Positions 1 through 8,656 of a stretch of DNA of 64,000 nucleotides are shown here, one piece after another. Made by a program: the position numbers and the translations under genes. Below the pieces are notes generated by a model. That model ran no database searches, was not told the origin of the DNA, and worked only from the letters and a program-made list of their open reading frames with translations. Source of the stretch: an uncultured Phycicoccus sp. Lineage in GTDB: Bacteria > Actinomycetota > Actinomycetes > Actinomycetales > Dermatophilaceae. Positions within the stretch are counted from its first letter, which is position 1, and every line of letters starts with the position of its first letter. Location of the stretch: contig NZ_CANLZR010000003.1 in assembly GCF_947495705.1 (NCBI RefSeq), positions 62,001-126,000 on the forward strand, in the 5' to 3' direction.

Positions 1-738
1 GCCCGAGCTCTTCGGTGCCGGCAGTGCGTAGTAGGGCTCGGTGAGCAGCTGGTCCAGCAGGTCCGGCAGCACCGTGCCGGCCGCTGCCAGGGCGCCGCCT
101 GCGTCGTAGCTCTGCTCCCCGTCGGTGGCGGCCGTGACGACCGCGTCGACGAGCGCGTTGGCGGGGCCGATGTCCCACGCCACCGGCTCCGCGTCCGGGG
201 CGCAGACGGTGACGTTCGAGATGCCGCCGAGGTTGAGCGCGCCGGCGCGCCGGCCGTCGGCGACGAACGGGGCGAGCAGGAGGGTGTCGAGCACCGGGAC
301 GAGCGGGGCCCCGTGGCCACCCGCCGCGATGTCGGCGGCGCGCACGTCGGAGACGACCGGGGCGCCCGTCGCCTCGGCGATCCAGGCGGGCTGGCCCAGC
401 TGGAGGGTGCCGAGCGCTCGGCCCCCGTCGACCCAGTGGAACACCGTCTGGCCGTGGGTGCACACGAGGTCGACCGGGCCCGGGGCGGCGGCGACGGCGG
501 TGCGCGCGGCGTCGGCGAAGGCTTGGCCGATGGCGGTGTCGAGCTCGCAGACGACGTCGAGGCCGACCGGCGCCGGCGGGAGCGCGCACCGGAGCCGGTG
601 GCGGAGTGCGGGCTCGTACGGGATGAGGGCGGTGTGCTCCAGCCGGGCGTGCAGGACGTCGTCGACGACGGCGAGGTCGACGACGGCGACGTCGATGCCG
701 TCGTGGGAGGTGCCCGAGATCATGCCGACGACGCGCAT
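1..738 (-). CDS. anmK: Anhydro-N-acetylmuramic acid kinase (partial, 3' end beyond the left edge)
   Basis: AnmK phosphorylates and hydrolyses 1,6-anhydro-MurNAc to MurNAc-6-phosphate in cytoplasmic cell-wall recycling. The first 245 residues are visible and the frame runs open off the left edge; the family is usually about 370-390 residues. The N-terminus carries the family phosphate-binding motif [12 protein letters not shown] (residues 5-16), and THGQTVFHW lies near residue 90. The ATG at 738 shares one base with the TGA of the upstream permease (TGATG), so it is translationally coupled as the last visible gene of a peptide-ABC operon. This context suggests the transporter imports muropeptides or related wall fragments. 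That substrate is inferred; the kinase identity is firm. Confidence 0.93.
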   Translation of the reverse strand, partial: MRVVGMISGTSHDGIDVAVVDLAVVDDVLHARLEHTALIPYEPALRHRLRCALPPAPVGLDVVCELDTAIGQAFADAARTAVAAAPGPVDLVCTHGQTVFHWVDGGRALGTLQLGQPAWIAEATGAPVVSDVRAADIAAGGHGAPLVPVLDTLLLAPFVADGRRAGALNLGGISNVTVCAPDAEPVAWDIGPANALVDAVVTAATDGEQSYDAGGALAAAGTVLPDLLDQLLTEPYYALPAPKSSG

Positions 739-1634
739 CAGCGGTCCGCCCTTCTGGGGTCGAGCGCCGAGCGCAGGCCGTCGCCGAGGAGGTTGAGCCC
801 GACGACGGCGAGCACGAGCGCGGCCCCGGGGAAGGCGAGCATCCACGGCGCGATGACGGCGAGGGTCTGCGCCTCGTAGACCATCCCGCCGAGCGACGCC
901 GCCGGTGGCGGGGTGCCGAAGCCGAGGAAGCTGAGGGAGGCCTCGGTGAGGACCGCCCAGGACAGCGACAGGGTCGTCTGGACGACGAGGATGCCGGCCA
1001 TGTTGGGCAGGACGTGCTCGACCAGCGTCGACAGCCGGCTGCGGCCGATCGCGTCGGCCGCGACGACGTAGTCGGCGGTCCGCAGGCTGAGCACCGGCCC
1101 GCGGGCCACCCGGGCGAAGATCGGCACGTAGACGACGGCGATGGCCACGCTCACGGTGACCCAGCTGCGCTCCAGGGTGGCGGCCAGGGCCAGGGCGAGC
1201 AGCAGCGAGGGGAAGGCGAACAGGACGTTGTTGACGACGCCGACGACCCGGTCGGCGAGCCCCTGGTAGTAACCGGCGACGACGCCGAGGGTGATCCCGA
1301 CGACGCCGGACACGGCGACCGACACGACGGCGACGCGCATCGAGTTGGCGAGGCCGGACGCCACCCGGCTGAAGACGTCGCGGCCGAACTGGTCGGTGCC
1401 GAACCAGTGCGTCCCGCTGGGGCCGAGCAGGCCCTGGCTGACGTCCTGGGCGCGCGGCGACGCCGGGGTGAGCCCGAGCACCGCCATCGCGGCGAGGACG
1501 AGCACGCCGGCCATGAGGAGGACCCCGGCGATGCCCGAGGGCGTGGCGAACGCCGACCGCCAGGTGCCGCCCCGCCGACGGGCCCCCGCGCCCGGCGGGG
1601 ACGCGGGCAGCTCGAGGCCGGTATCGGCGCTCAT
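738..1634 (-). CDS. Peptide-type ABC transporter permease, DppC/OppC family
   Basis: A 298-residue inner-membrane permease of the dipeptide/oligopeptide importer family. After a short cytoplasmic N-terminus there is TM1 (about residues 30-50), then the family loop motif [12 protein letters not shown], five further hydrophobic segments, and an EAA-like ATPase-contact loop around AADAIGRSR. The start at 1634 is chosen because ATGA overlaps the stop of the upstream permease by 4 bases; longer open frame upstream only reflects that gene's other frame. It pairs with the DppB-like permease to form the channel. No ATP-binding subunits are visible, so they must be encoded past the left edge or elsewhere. 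Confidence 0.9.
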   Translation of the reverse strand: MSADTGLELPASPPGAGARRRGGTWRSAFATPSGIAGVLLMAGVLVLAAMAVLGLTPASPRAQDVSQGLLGPSGTHWFGTDQFGRDVFSRVASGLANSMRVAVVSVAVSGVVGITLGVVAGYYQGLADRVVGVVNNVLFAFPSLLLALALAATLERSWVTVSVAIAVVYVPIFARVARGPVLSLRTADYVVAADAIGRSRLSTLVEHVLPNMAGILVVQTTLSLSWAVLTEASLSFLGFGTPPPAASLGGMVYEAQTLAVIAPWMLAFPGAALVLAVVGLNLLGDGLRSALDPRRADR

Positions 1635-2608
1635 CGGACCCGCACCCGGGGGTCGACGAGGCGGTACACGAGGTCGGTGAGCAGGTTGACGAGCACGAAG
1701 ATCGCGGCGATGACGAGCACCGTGCTCTGCACGACCGCGTACTCCTGCTGGTTGAGCCCGAGGAGCACCTGCCGGCCGATGCCGGGGATGGCGAAGATCT
1801 GCTCGGCCACCAGGGCGCCGCTGAGGAGAAAGCCGAACTGCAGACCCGTCATCGTCACGACGGGGATGAGCGCGTTGCGCAGGATGTGCCGGACCTGGAG
1901 CCGCCGCGGAGGCACGCCCTTGGCCCGGGCGGTCCGGACGTAGTCCTCGGCGCGGATCCCGAGGATCGCGGCCCGGGTCGTCTGGAGCACCGGCGAGGCG
2001 ATGCTGATCCCGAGCACCGTCGCGGGCAGGAGCATCTGCTGGAGGTTCAGCCACGGGTCCTCGAGCAGGGTGCGGTACCCCTCGCCGTTCGGGTACCAGC
2101 CGAGCTGGTTCGCCAGGAACGTCGCCACCGCCGTGGCGAGCAGGAAGGACGGGACCGAGAGGGCGACGAGGCTGCCCAGCTGGGTGGCGCCGTCGCGTGC
2201 GCGGCCCGGGCGGCTGGCGGCGAGCATGCCGCCGGGGACGCCGAGCAGCAGCCCGACGACGATCGCCAGGACCGCCAGCTCGATGGTGTTCGGCAGGGCC
2301 TGCGCGGTGAGGGCGGCGACGGTCAGCCCCGAGTTGGCCGAGATGCCGAGGTTGCCGGTGAGGACGCCGCCGAGCCAGCCGAGGTACTGCACGGGCAGCG
2401 GCTGGTCGATGCCGTAGTACGCCTGGAGCGAGCGGATCTGCTCGGGGCTGAGCTCGCCGGCGGCGATCCCGTACGCGGCCGTGATCTGGTCGCCGGGGAC
2501 GACGCGGAGCACGACGAACGTCAGCAGCGACACCCCGAGCAGGGTGATCGCGGCCTCCCCCACCCGGCGGGGCAGGGGGTGCGAGAAGGCGGTGCGCAGG
2601 CTCGTCAT
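1631..2608 (-). CDS. Peptide-type ABC transporter permease, DppB/OppB family
   Basis: A 325-residue permease and partner of the downstream DppC-like subunit. It opens with a TM segment containing [18 protein letters not shown], typical of OppB/DppB proteins. An extracytoplasmic loop with [14 protein letters not shown] follows, then five more TMs, with the conserved coupling loop around [14 protein letters not shown] and the C-terminal motif [11 protein letters not shown]. The ATG at 2608 lies one base after the TGA of the binding-protein gene, and its own stop overlaps the next start (ATGA). Binding protein, both permeases and anmK thus form one tight operon. Confidence 0.92.
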   Translation of the reverse strand: MTSLRTAFSHPLPRRVGEAAITLLGVSLLTFVVLRVVPGDQITAAYGIAAGELSPEQIRSLQAYYGIDQPLPVQYLGWLGGVLTGNLGISANSGLTVAALTAQALPNTIELAVLAIVVGLLLGVPGGMLAASRPGRARDGATQLGSLVALSVPSFLLATAVATFLANQLGWYPNGEGYRTLLEDPWLNLQQMLLPATVLGISIASPVLQTTRAAILGIRAEDYVRTARAKGVPPRRLQVRHILRNALIPVVTMTGLQFGFLLSGALVAEQIFAIPGIGRQVLLGLNQQEYAVVQSTVLVIAAIFVLVNLLTDLVYRLVDPRVRVR

Positions 2609-2609
2609 G

Positions 2610-4157
2610 TCAGCCGATCGAGGCCTTCCACAGGCCGGTGAGGCTCGCGTCGGTGCGCGGCTCGAGGTCCTGGACGGCGGAGTCGGCCACGAGGAAGAGT
2701 TTCGGGGTGAACAGCCAGACCCACGCGGCGTTGTCGACGAGCTCGGCCGAGATCTGCTGGTAGACCGTGGCGCGCTCGGCGGCGTCGGTGGTCGCGACCC
2801 CCTCGGCGAAGAGCGTGTCGAGCGTGTCCGAGGAGTAGCCGGCCACCTTGTTGAAGCTGCCGCCGGAGGTGAAGTACCGGGCGTACATCGTGTTCGGGTC
2901 GGCGCTGCCACCGTTGAGGGCGATGGCCGCGTCGAAGTCCCCGGCGAGCCAGCGGTCGACGTAGGCGCTGGAGTCCAGGCTCTGCACCTCGACCTCGATG
3001 CCGACCTCGGCCAGCTGGGCCTGGATGGCCTGCGCCTCGTCGACGGCGGTGGAGTACAGCCCCTGGGACGTCATCAGCTTCAGCGTGAAGCCGTCGGGCG
3101 TGCCGGCCTTCGCCAGGTACTCCTTGGCCTTCGCGAAGTCCTGCTCCGGGCACGGCTGGGCGGCCGGGTCCGACCGGTACTCGGGCGAGGTGATGGGCCC
3201 GGTCACGGCACCGGCCCCGAGGGCGGCCGAGTCGATGATCTCCTGGCGCGAGATCGCGCACTGGATGGCGAGCCGGCTGTTGACGTCCTCCAGGACCGGG
3301 GAGGCCGCGCGCAGCTGGAGCACGTGGTAGCTGAGCGAGTCGACCGGCGTGCTCTCGACGTCACCGGTCGCGGCCGTCCGGGCGGTGATGGGGTTGTCGA
3401 AGACGGTGACGTCGATCGACCCGGTGCGTAGCGCCGAGACCATCGCCTGCTCGTCGGGGATGACCCGGAACTCGAGCTCGGCCGCGCCGGGCTTGCCCTT
3501 GAAGTAGGAGTCGTTGCGGGACAGCGTGATCGACTGGTTCGGGGTGCGCTTCTCCCACGCGTAGGGTCCCGACCCCACCGGCGTCTTCTCGAGCGTGGAC
3601 GGGTCGACGTCGGCGGGGACGATCGCGGTGTTGACGCCGGTGAGCCCGGACGGGAAGGACGCGTCCGGCTGCTCGAGGGTGACGACGACCGTCTGCGGGT
3701 CGGGCGCCTCGACGCTCTCGACCGAGCCGAAGTAGGAGGCCGAGGTGGCCTTGGAGTCCGGGTCCAGAATGAGGTCGAAGGTGTGCTTGACGTCCTTGGA
3801 GTCGAGCGCCGACCCGTCGGTGAAGGTCACGCCATCGGTGAGCGTGAACGTGTACGTGAGGCCGTCCTCGGACACCGTCGGCAGCTCGGCCAGCCCGGCG
3901 ACGGGCTCGGCGTTCTCGCCGGTGTCGAGCAGGGTGCTGTAGACCTGCGACAGCACCTGGATCGCCTGCTTCGAGGTCACCGTCCAGGGCAGCGTCTGCG
4001 TGGGGTCGGCGGTGATCCCGACGACGATGGTGCCCTCGCCGGGGGTCGCCGAGTCCGGCGTGGTGGCGCCGGCCCCGCAGCCCGCGAGGGCGAGCGCGGC
4101 GGCGACGGCCAGGGGCCCGGCGGCCCGGACGGTCTGGCGGGGGCGGTGGAGGTTCAT
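2610..4157 (-). CDS. Peptide-type ABC substrate-binding lipoprotein (SBP family 5)
   Basis: A 515-residue lipoprotein expected to be anchored outside the membrane, delivering substrate to the two permeases. Residues 1-27 are a lipoprotein signal: a positively charged start, a hydrophobic core and lipobox LALAGC with Cys27. The mature part shows family-5 features such as DGLTYTFTLTDGVTFTDG, a segment specific to DppA/OppA-type receptors. The start at 4157 is preceded by AGGGAGAC as ribosome binding site and is the only start that gives a complete signal peptide. It is first in the operon with permeases and anmK; the anmK link makes anhydro-muropeptides or cell-wall peptides a plausible ligand, but the sequence alone does not show this. 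Confidence 0.92.
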   Translation of the reverse strand: MNLHRPRQTVRAAGPLAVAAALALAGCGAGATTPDSATPGEGTIVVGITADPTQTLPWTVTSKQAIQVLSQVYSTLLDTGENAEPVAGLAELPTVSEDGLTYTFTLTDGVTFTDGSALDSKDVKHTFDLILDPDSKATSASYFGSVESVEAPDPQTVVVTLEQPDASFPSGLTGVNTAIVPADVDPSTLEKTPVGSGPYAWEKRTPNQSITLSRNDSYFKGKPGAAELEFRVIPDEQAMVSALRTGSIDVTVFDNPITARTAATGDVESTPVDSLSYHVLQLRAASPVLEDVNSRLAIQCAISRQEIIDSAALGAGAVTGPITSPEYRSDPAAQPCPEQDFAKAKEYLAKAGTPDGFTLKLMTSQGLYSTAVDEAQAIQAQLAEVGIEVEVQSLDSSAYVDRWLAGDFDAAIALNGGSADPNTMYARYFTSGGSFNKVAGYSSDTLDTLFAEGVATTDAAERATVYQQISAELVDNAAWVWLFTPKLFLVADSAVQDLEPRTDASLTGLWKASIG

Positions 4158-4231
4158 CGGACGTCTCCCTGGGAGGCTGGGGCGGGGCACGCGCGTGTCC
4201 GGGTCGTCGGGCACGGGTTGCGTCGATGCTA

Positions 4232-4277
4232 GGTCAATTAGTTCTCTCTGGGAACGTCTCGACGACAGTTTCTTACA
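4232..4277 (-). promoter_or_regulatory. Probable promoter/operator region of the ABC-anmK operon
   Basis: This segment is visibly AT-richer than its surroundings and lies 75-120 bases upstream of the binding-protein start. Read on the minus strand it contains TTCCCA, 17 bases, then TAGCAT as a possible -35/-10 pair. An imperfect inverted repeat GTTCTC-TCT-GGGAAC (4241-4255, one mismatch) and two similar octamers on the plus strand, TAGTTCTC (4239-4246) and CAGTTTCT (4266-4273), could be regulator sites. No regulator gene is adjacent. The promoter assignment is by pattern only. Confidence 0.35.
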
Positions 4278-4380
4278 TCTCGAGCGGGCGGGCGCCGCTG
4301 CCGGGGCAGGGCAGGCGTCGCGTCCCTTCGGCGGTGAAACCGGGGTGACGACCGAGTGGCCGCGGCCGCACACTGGGCGG

Positions 4381-5016
4381 GTGCCGAGCCTCTCGAGCGT
4401 CCTCGCCTTCGCGCTGGCGTCCGTCGTCATCGTCGCGATCCCGGGCCCGTCCATCCTCTTCACCATCGGGCGCGCCCTGTCGGCGGGGCGCCGGGCCGCG
4501 CTGCTCACGGTGCTCGGCAACGCGGGCGGGATCCTCACCCAGATCGTGGCGATCGCGGTCGGCCTCGGCCCGGTCGTCGCCGCGAGCGTGCCCGCGTACA
4601 CGGCGCTCAAGATGGCCGGCGCCGCCTACCTCGTCTGGCTCGGGGTGCAGTCGTTCCGGGCCCGGCACGCCCTGGCGGCGTCGATGACCGGCCCGCTGCC
4701 CACGGCGCGCGCGGCGGGCGCCATCCGGGCGGGCTTCCTCGTCGGGGTGACCAACCCGAAGTCGCTCGTGTTCTTCATGGCGTTGCTGCCGCAGTTCGTC
4801 GACCGGTCCCGGCCGGTCGCGAGCCAGCTGCTCGTCCTCGGGGCCGTCTTCGCGGTCGTCGCGCTGGCCATGGACGGCTCCCTCGCGCTCGCGGCCTCCC
4901 GCTTCCGGCAGTGGTTCGCGTCCTCGCCGCGCCGGCTGGCCCGGGTCGGCGGCGCGGGCGGGCTCATGATGGTCGGCCTCGGCGCAGGCCTGCTCGTCAC
5001 CGGCCGTCCCGACTGA
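4381..5016 (+). CDS. LysE/RhtB family amino-acid exporter
   Basis: A 211-residue integral membrane exporter, the usual LysE/RhtB length. Six hydrophobic segments are apparent. Family hallmarks are the N-terminal VAIPGPSILFTIGRAL, the TM-boundary GNAGG and the central FLVGVTNPKSLVFFMALLPQFVD. Such proteins export amino acids or metabolites; the substrate cannot be told. The GTG at 4381 is preferred over the in-frame GTG at 4345 because the family starts directly before the first TM and because CACACT lies 6 bases upstream, fitting a leaderless start. It is divergent from the ABC-anmK operon and 22 bases ahead of serS. Confidence 0.9.
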   Translation: MPSLSSVLAFALASVVIVAIPGPSILFTIGRALSAGRRAALLTVLGNAGGILTQIVAIAVGLGPVVAASVPAYTALKMAGAAYLVWLGVQSFRARHALAASMTGPLPTARAAGAIRAGFLVGVTNPKSLVFFMALLPQFVDRSRPVASQLLVLGAVFAVVALAMDGSLALAASRFRQWFASSPRRLARVGGAGGLMMVGLGAGLLVTGRPD

Positions 5017-5026
5017 CCTGCGTCGT

Positions 5027-5032
5027 TAGACT
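5027..5032 (+). promoter_or_regulatory. Leaderless-type -10 box of serS
   Basis: TAGACT lies 6 bases before the serS GTG. This places transcription start at or next to the start codon and fits the TAnnnT -10 of actinobacterial housekeeping promoters. No good -35 and no Shine-Dalgarno are visible. Confidence 0.6.
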
Positions 5033-5038
5033 CCCCGG

Positions 5039-6307
5039 GTGATCGACATCAGGCTGCTCCGGGAGGACCCCGACACGGTGCGCGCGAGCCAGCGCGCCCG
5101 CGGCGAGGACGACGGTGTCGTCGACGCCGTGCTCGCCGCCGACGAGCGCCGCCGCTCCTCCCTCACCGCCTACGAGCGGCTCCGGGCGGAGCAGAAGTCG
5201 ATGGGCAAGGACGTTGCCCGCGCCCAGGGCGACGAGAAGCAGGCCCTGCTCGCCCGCACCAAGCAGCTGGCGACCGAGGTCAAGTCGCTCCAGGCGGAGG
5301 CGGACACCGCCCAGGCCGAGCTCGACGCCCTGATGCGGACCATCGGCAACGTCGTCGAGCCCGAGGTCCCCGCCGGCGGCGAGGACGACTACGTCGTGCT
5401 CGAGCACGTCGGCACCCCCCGCGACTTCGGCGCCGAGGGCTTCGAGCCCAAGGACCACCTGGCGCTGGCCGAGGCGCTCGACGCGGTCGACATGGAGCGC
5501 GGCGCCAAGGTGTCCGGCGCCCGCTTCTACTTCCTCAAGGGCGTCGGCGCGCGGCTCGAGATGGCGATGCTCCAGCTCGCGATGCAGCGGGCCATCGGCC
5601 TCGGCTTCGTCCCGATGGTCACGCCCACCCTCGTCAAGCCCGACGTCATGGCGGGGGCCGGCTTCCTCGACCACCACGCCGACGAGGTCTACCGGCTCGA
5701 GGCCGACGACCTGTACCTCACCGGCACCTCGGAGGTCGCGCTCGCGGGGTACCACGCCGACGAGGTCGTCGACCTCTCGCGCGGCCCGCTCCGCTATGCC
5801 GGGCAGTCGACGTGCTACCGGCGCGAGGCCGGGTCGTACGGCAAGGACACGCGCGGCATCATCCGTGTGCACCAGTTCAACAAGATCGAGATGTTCGTGT
5901 ACTGCCGGCCCGAGGACGCGCAGGCCGAGCACGAGACCCTCCTCGAGCTCGAGAAGGGCATGCTCACCGCGATGGGCCTGCCGTTCCGGGTCATCGACAC
6001 CGCGGCGGGCGACCTCGGGGGTCCGGCGGCGCGCAAGTACGACTGCGAGGGCTGGGTGCCCAGCCAGGGCCGCTACCGCGAGCTGACGTCGACGTCGAAC
6101 TGCACCACGTTCCAGGCCCGCCGCCTCTCGACCCGGTTCAAGGGCGAGCAGGGAAACGAGGTGGCCGCGACGCTCAACGGCACCCTTGCGACGACCCGCT
6201 GGCTCGTCGCGATCCTCGAGAACCACCAGCAGGCCGACGGCTCGGTCGTCGTCCCCGAGGCGCTGCGCCCGTTCATGGGGCTCGACGTCCTCACCCCCGT
6301 CCGCTGA
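5039..6307 (+). CDS. serS: Seryl-tRNA synthetase
   Basis: A 422-residue class II aminoacyl-tRNA synthetase charging tRNA-Ser (and tRNA-Sec where present). The N-terminal roughly 100 residues form the coiled-coil tRNA-binding arm ([15 protein letters not shown], with helices rich in K, E and Q). The catalytic core shows motif 2 around [23 protein letters not shown] and motif 3 near the end, [16 protein letters not shown]. The length is normal for the family. The GTG at 5039 is supported by the canonical N-terminus and an upstream TAGACT box. The gene stands alone; a strong hairpin follows it. Confidence 0.98.
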   Translation: MIDIRLLREDPDTVRASQRARGEDDGVVDAVLAADERRRSSLTAYERLRAEQKSMGKDVARAQGDEKQALLARTKQLATEVKSLQAEADTAQAELDALMRTIGNVVEPEVPAGGEDDYVVLEHVGTPRDFGAEGFEPKDHLALAEALDAVDMERGAKVSGARFYFLKGVGARLEMAMLQLAMQRAIGLGFVPMVTPTLVKPDVMAGAGFLDHHADEVYRLEADDLYLTGTSEVALAGYHADEVVDLSRGPLRYAGQSTCYRREAGSYGKDTRGIIRVHQFNKIEMFVYCRPEDAQAEHETLLELEKGMLTAMGLPFRVIDTAAGDLGGPAARKYDCEGWVPSQGRYRELTSTSNCTTFQARRLSTRFKGEQGNEVAATLNGTLATTRWLVAILENHQQADGSVVVPEALRPFMGLDVLTPVR

Positions 6308-6332
6308 CGACGACCAATCCCTCCCTGGTCCA

Positions 6333-6384
6333 GGCGATCTGCGCTGCTCCTGGTGCGGTGGCGCCAGGAGCGGCGCAGATCGCC
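6333..6384. terminator. Long hairpin between convergent serS and serine-hydrolase genes
   Basis: Two 21-base arms (6333-6353 and 6364-6384) are complementary at every position but one, where RNA would form a G-U pair. A 10-base loop separates them. The core is GGCGATCTGCGC paired with GCGCAGATCGCC. It lies between two convergent genes, so a bidirectional terminator without a U-tract is the simplest role; a mobile palindromic repeat is the alternative. Confidence 0.6.
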
Positions 6385-6388
6385 GGGA

Positions 6389-7876
6389 CTAGGGGACGGT
6401 CCTGTCGTCTCCGATGGGAGCCGCCTGCCGCGAAGGACGTCGAATCCGGTCGGCATAGGCCACCCATAACCGGAACGCGGCCCAGAGCACACCCGTGACC
6501 GCGGAGGCGACCAGGACCACCACGAGGTCGGGCGCGAACAGGCGCAGCGTGCCCAGCGGGGTACCGAACAGCGACGGCACCAGTCCGACGAGGACCCACG
6601 CCGCCACGAGCGTGGTGAGCAGTGGGAACCACAGGCTGAACAGGCCGGAGAAGCCCCCGGTGACCTTGGCGCGAATCTGGCTGCGACGACGCCATGCCCA
6701 CGCCATGCTGAGGAGATAGGTGATCGGCATGACCACCAGGCTGAGGAAGAACGCCTGGCGGGACCACGCGGACCCGTTGTCGTCGTCGAGGCCGAGCGCA
6801 CGGGCGGCAATGCCGCTGCGGAGGTGCCCCGTTTCCCCGAACCCGAATCCACTGCCGCCGTTGACGAGCACGACGGCTGCCGTCTTCTCCGTGGGCAGCA
6901 TGCTGGCGAGGGTCTCGACGCCCGGACTCACCCCGTCGTGCCACACCGCCCCGGTGCCGGGATCGACTCTCCAGCCGAGGCCGTAGAACGGCGACATGGC
7001 GCTCGCCGGGCGCATCATCAGCGACTTGCCGCCGGCGCTGAGCACGTCGTCCTGGCCGTTCATCATCATCCGGAGGTAGCGCGCCAGGTCGTTCGCGCTT
7101 GCGACGACTCCTCCCTGTGGGGCGCTGCCACGGCTGGTCCTGTTCCCGGGCAGCGGACGTTTCGTGCCGAACCACGGCGTGTGGCCGGTTGCCATCGCCT
7201 CGTGGATCTCGCCGTCGGCGACGAAGCTGTTCGCCATGCCCACCGGCTCGAGGATGGCCTCTGCGACGTAGGCCTGGTACTCCCGGCCGCTGACCACCTC
7301 GACCAGGCGGCCGAGGATCTCGTAGTTGGTGTTCGAGTACTCCCACTGCTCATCGGGTGGGTTCGCGGGAGCGACGTCTGCCAGGTGGTCGACGCGCCGC
7401 GCCAGCTCGTCCTGCCCTGGGGTGACGTCGGCGTGGGACGCGTTTCCCTGCACGGTCGAGTACCCGCTCGTATGGCTGAGGAGCTGCCGGACCGTGATGG
7501 CGCCTGCGGGCCGATCCGCGAAGACGTCGAGATAGCGAGAGAGCCTGGCGTCCAGATCGACCTTGCCCGCCTCGACCAGCTGCATGACCGAGAGCGCCGT
7601 GAAGCTCTTGGAGATCGACCCGGTGACGAAGGGGGTGTCCGGCGTGACTGCCTCGTCCCTCCCCCGCTCGACGACACCGCGCGCGCCGACCGATGTGACC
7701 TCGCCATCGGCCACGAGGGCGTAGGCCAGGCCAGGCGCGCCGGAGCCGGGGAACTCGGTGTCGACGAAGCTCTCCACCGATCCCGGCCCCGACTGCGCAC
7801 GTACGGGCGCCGGCCAGGCGCCGGCGAGCGCGACGGCACTCAGCGCGGCAGCAGCCAACACACGCCTCACGATCAC
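6389..7876 (-). CDS. Serine hydrolase (beta-lactamase/PBP family) with C-terminal membrane domain
   Basis: A 495-residue protein starting with a signal peptide (LAAAALSAVALAGAWPAPVRA). Next comes a class C beta-lactamase-like domain with catalytic Ser87-Ile-Ser-Lys90 and Tyr180-Ser-Asn182, then a roughly 120-residue C-terminus with about three TM segments and a basic tail. The catalytic domain probably acts outside the membrane on a peptide, ester or beta-lactam-like bond; the substrate is unknown. The GTG at 7876 overlaps the TGA of the TetR gene (GTGA), so both are co-transcribed. Codon bias is weaker than in most of the window, in keeping with acquired DNA. Confidence 0.85.
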   Translation of the reverse strand: MIVRRVLAAAALSAVALAGAWPAPVRAQSGPGSVESFVDTEFPGSGAPGLAYALVADGEVTSVGARGVVERGRDEAVTPDTPFVTGSISKSFTALSVMQLVEAGKVDLDARLSRYLDVFADRPAGAITVRQLLSHTSGYSTVQGNASHADVTPGQDELARRVDHLADVAPANPPDEQWEYSNTNYEILGRLVEVVSGREYQAYVAEAILEPVGMANSFVADGEIHEAMATGHTPWFGTKRPLPGNRTSRGSAPQGGVVASANDLARYLRMMMNGQDDVLSAGGKSLMMRPASAMSPFYGLGWRVDPGTGAVWHDGVSPGVETLASMLPTEKTAAVVLVNGGSGFGFGETGHLRSGIAARALGLDDDNGSAWSRQAFFLSLVVMPITYLLSMAWAWRRRSQIRAKVTGGFSGLFSLWFPLLTTLVAAWVLVGLVPSLFGTPLGTLRLFAPDLVVVLVASAVTGVLWAAFRLWVAYADRIRRPSRQAAPIGDDRTVP

Positions 7877-8562
7877 GGACTCCCGGAACTCGTGTTCTCG
7901 GACCGACGGACCGACCTCTCGAGTCCGTCGAGGATGAGGTCGAGTCCGAACTCGAACTCGGCCCGGAAGTCGTAGCCGGGCTGCAGCACGTAGTCGGTCG
8001 TGAACTCGGTGAGGTGCGGGAACGCGCCGTCGGGAAGCGGTTCGATGAGGGAGGTTGCGAGGTCGGCCAGCTCCGCGCCACCGGTTGCCGGGAGGCTCGC
8101 CTCCTGGAGTGCGAAGCCGTAGGTGTAGCTGTCGAGGAGCGCGTAGGCGTGCGCCGTCATCTCGAGCGACAGGCCGCCCCGGCGCAGGCAACCGAGGACG
8201 GCGTCGTGGTGGCCGAGGGTCTCGGGGCCGGGGGTGGTGCGGGACTCCATGAGCGGCGCGGCCCACGGGTGGCGGCTCAGCACCTCCCGGGCCGACAGGC
8301 AGCGGTGGCGGATGGCCGGCTTCCAGCCGAGGTCGGCGGGTGGCCGGTCGATCTCGGCGAAGACCCGGTCGACCATGCCGTCGAGGATGGCGTCCTTGCT
8401 GGGGAGGTGGTGGTAGATGGTCATGGGCTTGGTGTCGAGCGCGTCGGCGAGCTTGCGGATCGTGAGCGCATCAGTGCCGATGAGGTCCGCCAGGGCCATG
8501 GCCCCGTCGAGCACCCGATCGGCGGTGAGCCGCCGGCGTGTCGTGTCAGGCGATGTCGTCAC
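7873..8562 (-). CDS. TetR family regulator with TetR-type C-terminal domain
   Basis: A 229-residue repressor. The N-terminal helix-turn-helix spans about residues 15-62 (ADRVLDGAMALADLIGTDALTIRKLADALD, then TKPMTIYHHLPSKDAILDGM). The C-terminus resembles the tetracycline-repressor ligand domain (HRHP-like SRHPWAAPLM, then LDSYTYGFALQE). It is divergent from the MDR oxidoreductase and overlaps the downstream serine hydrolase by 4 bases. GTAC-based inverted repeats in the shared upstream region are likely its operators, so it probably controls both directions in response to a small molecule. Confidence 0.9.
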   Translation of the reverse strand: MTTSPDTTRRRLTADRVLDGAMALADLIGTDALTIRKLADALDTKPMTIYHHLPSKDAILDGMVDRVFAEIDRPPADLGWKPAIRHRCLSAREVLSRHPWAAPLMESRTTPGPETLGHHDAVLGCLRRGGLSLEMTAHAYALLDSYTYGFALQEASLPATGGAELADLATSLIEPLPDGAFPHLTEFTTDYVLQPGYDFRAEFEFGLDLILDGLERSVRRSENTSSGSP

Positions 8563-8592
8563 GTCTGGTTCCGAGCCCTCCTGTTGCCAACA

Positions 8593-8638
8593 GTACTAAG
8601 TACGAGTACCGTACACCCCATCGACCCGTACAAAGTAC
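8593..8638. promoter_or_regulatory. Probable TetR operators: paired GTAC inverted repeats
   Basis: GTACTAAGTAC (8593-8603) and GTACAAAGTAC (8628-8638) are the same dyad with a changed centre, 35 bases apart. A degenerate copy, GAGTACCGTAC (8604-8614), abuts the first. They lie between the divergent tetR and MDR genes, where a TetR dimer would be expected to bind. The regulator-site match is inferred. Confidence 0.65.
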
Positions 8639-8656
8639 GACTCATGGAGGAGCACG

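Noticed and set aside
125-879. Two plus-strand frames at the left edge
   Set aside because: They are shadows of anmK, which has the intact kinase motifs on the minus strand.
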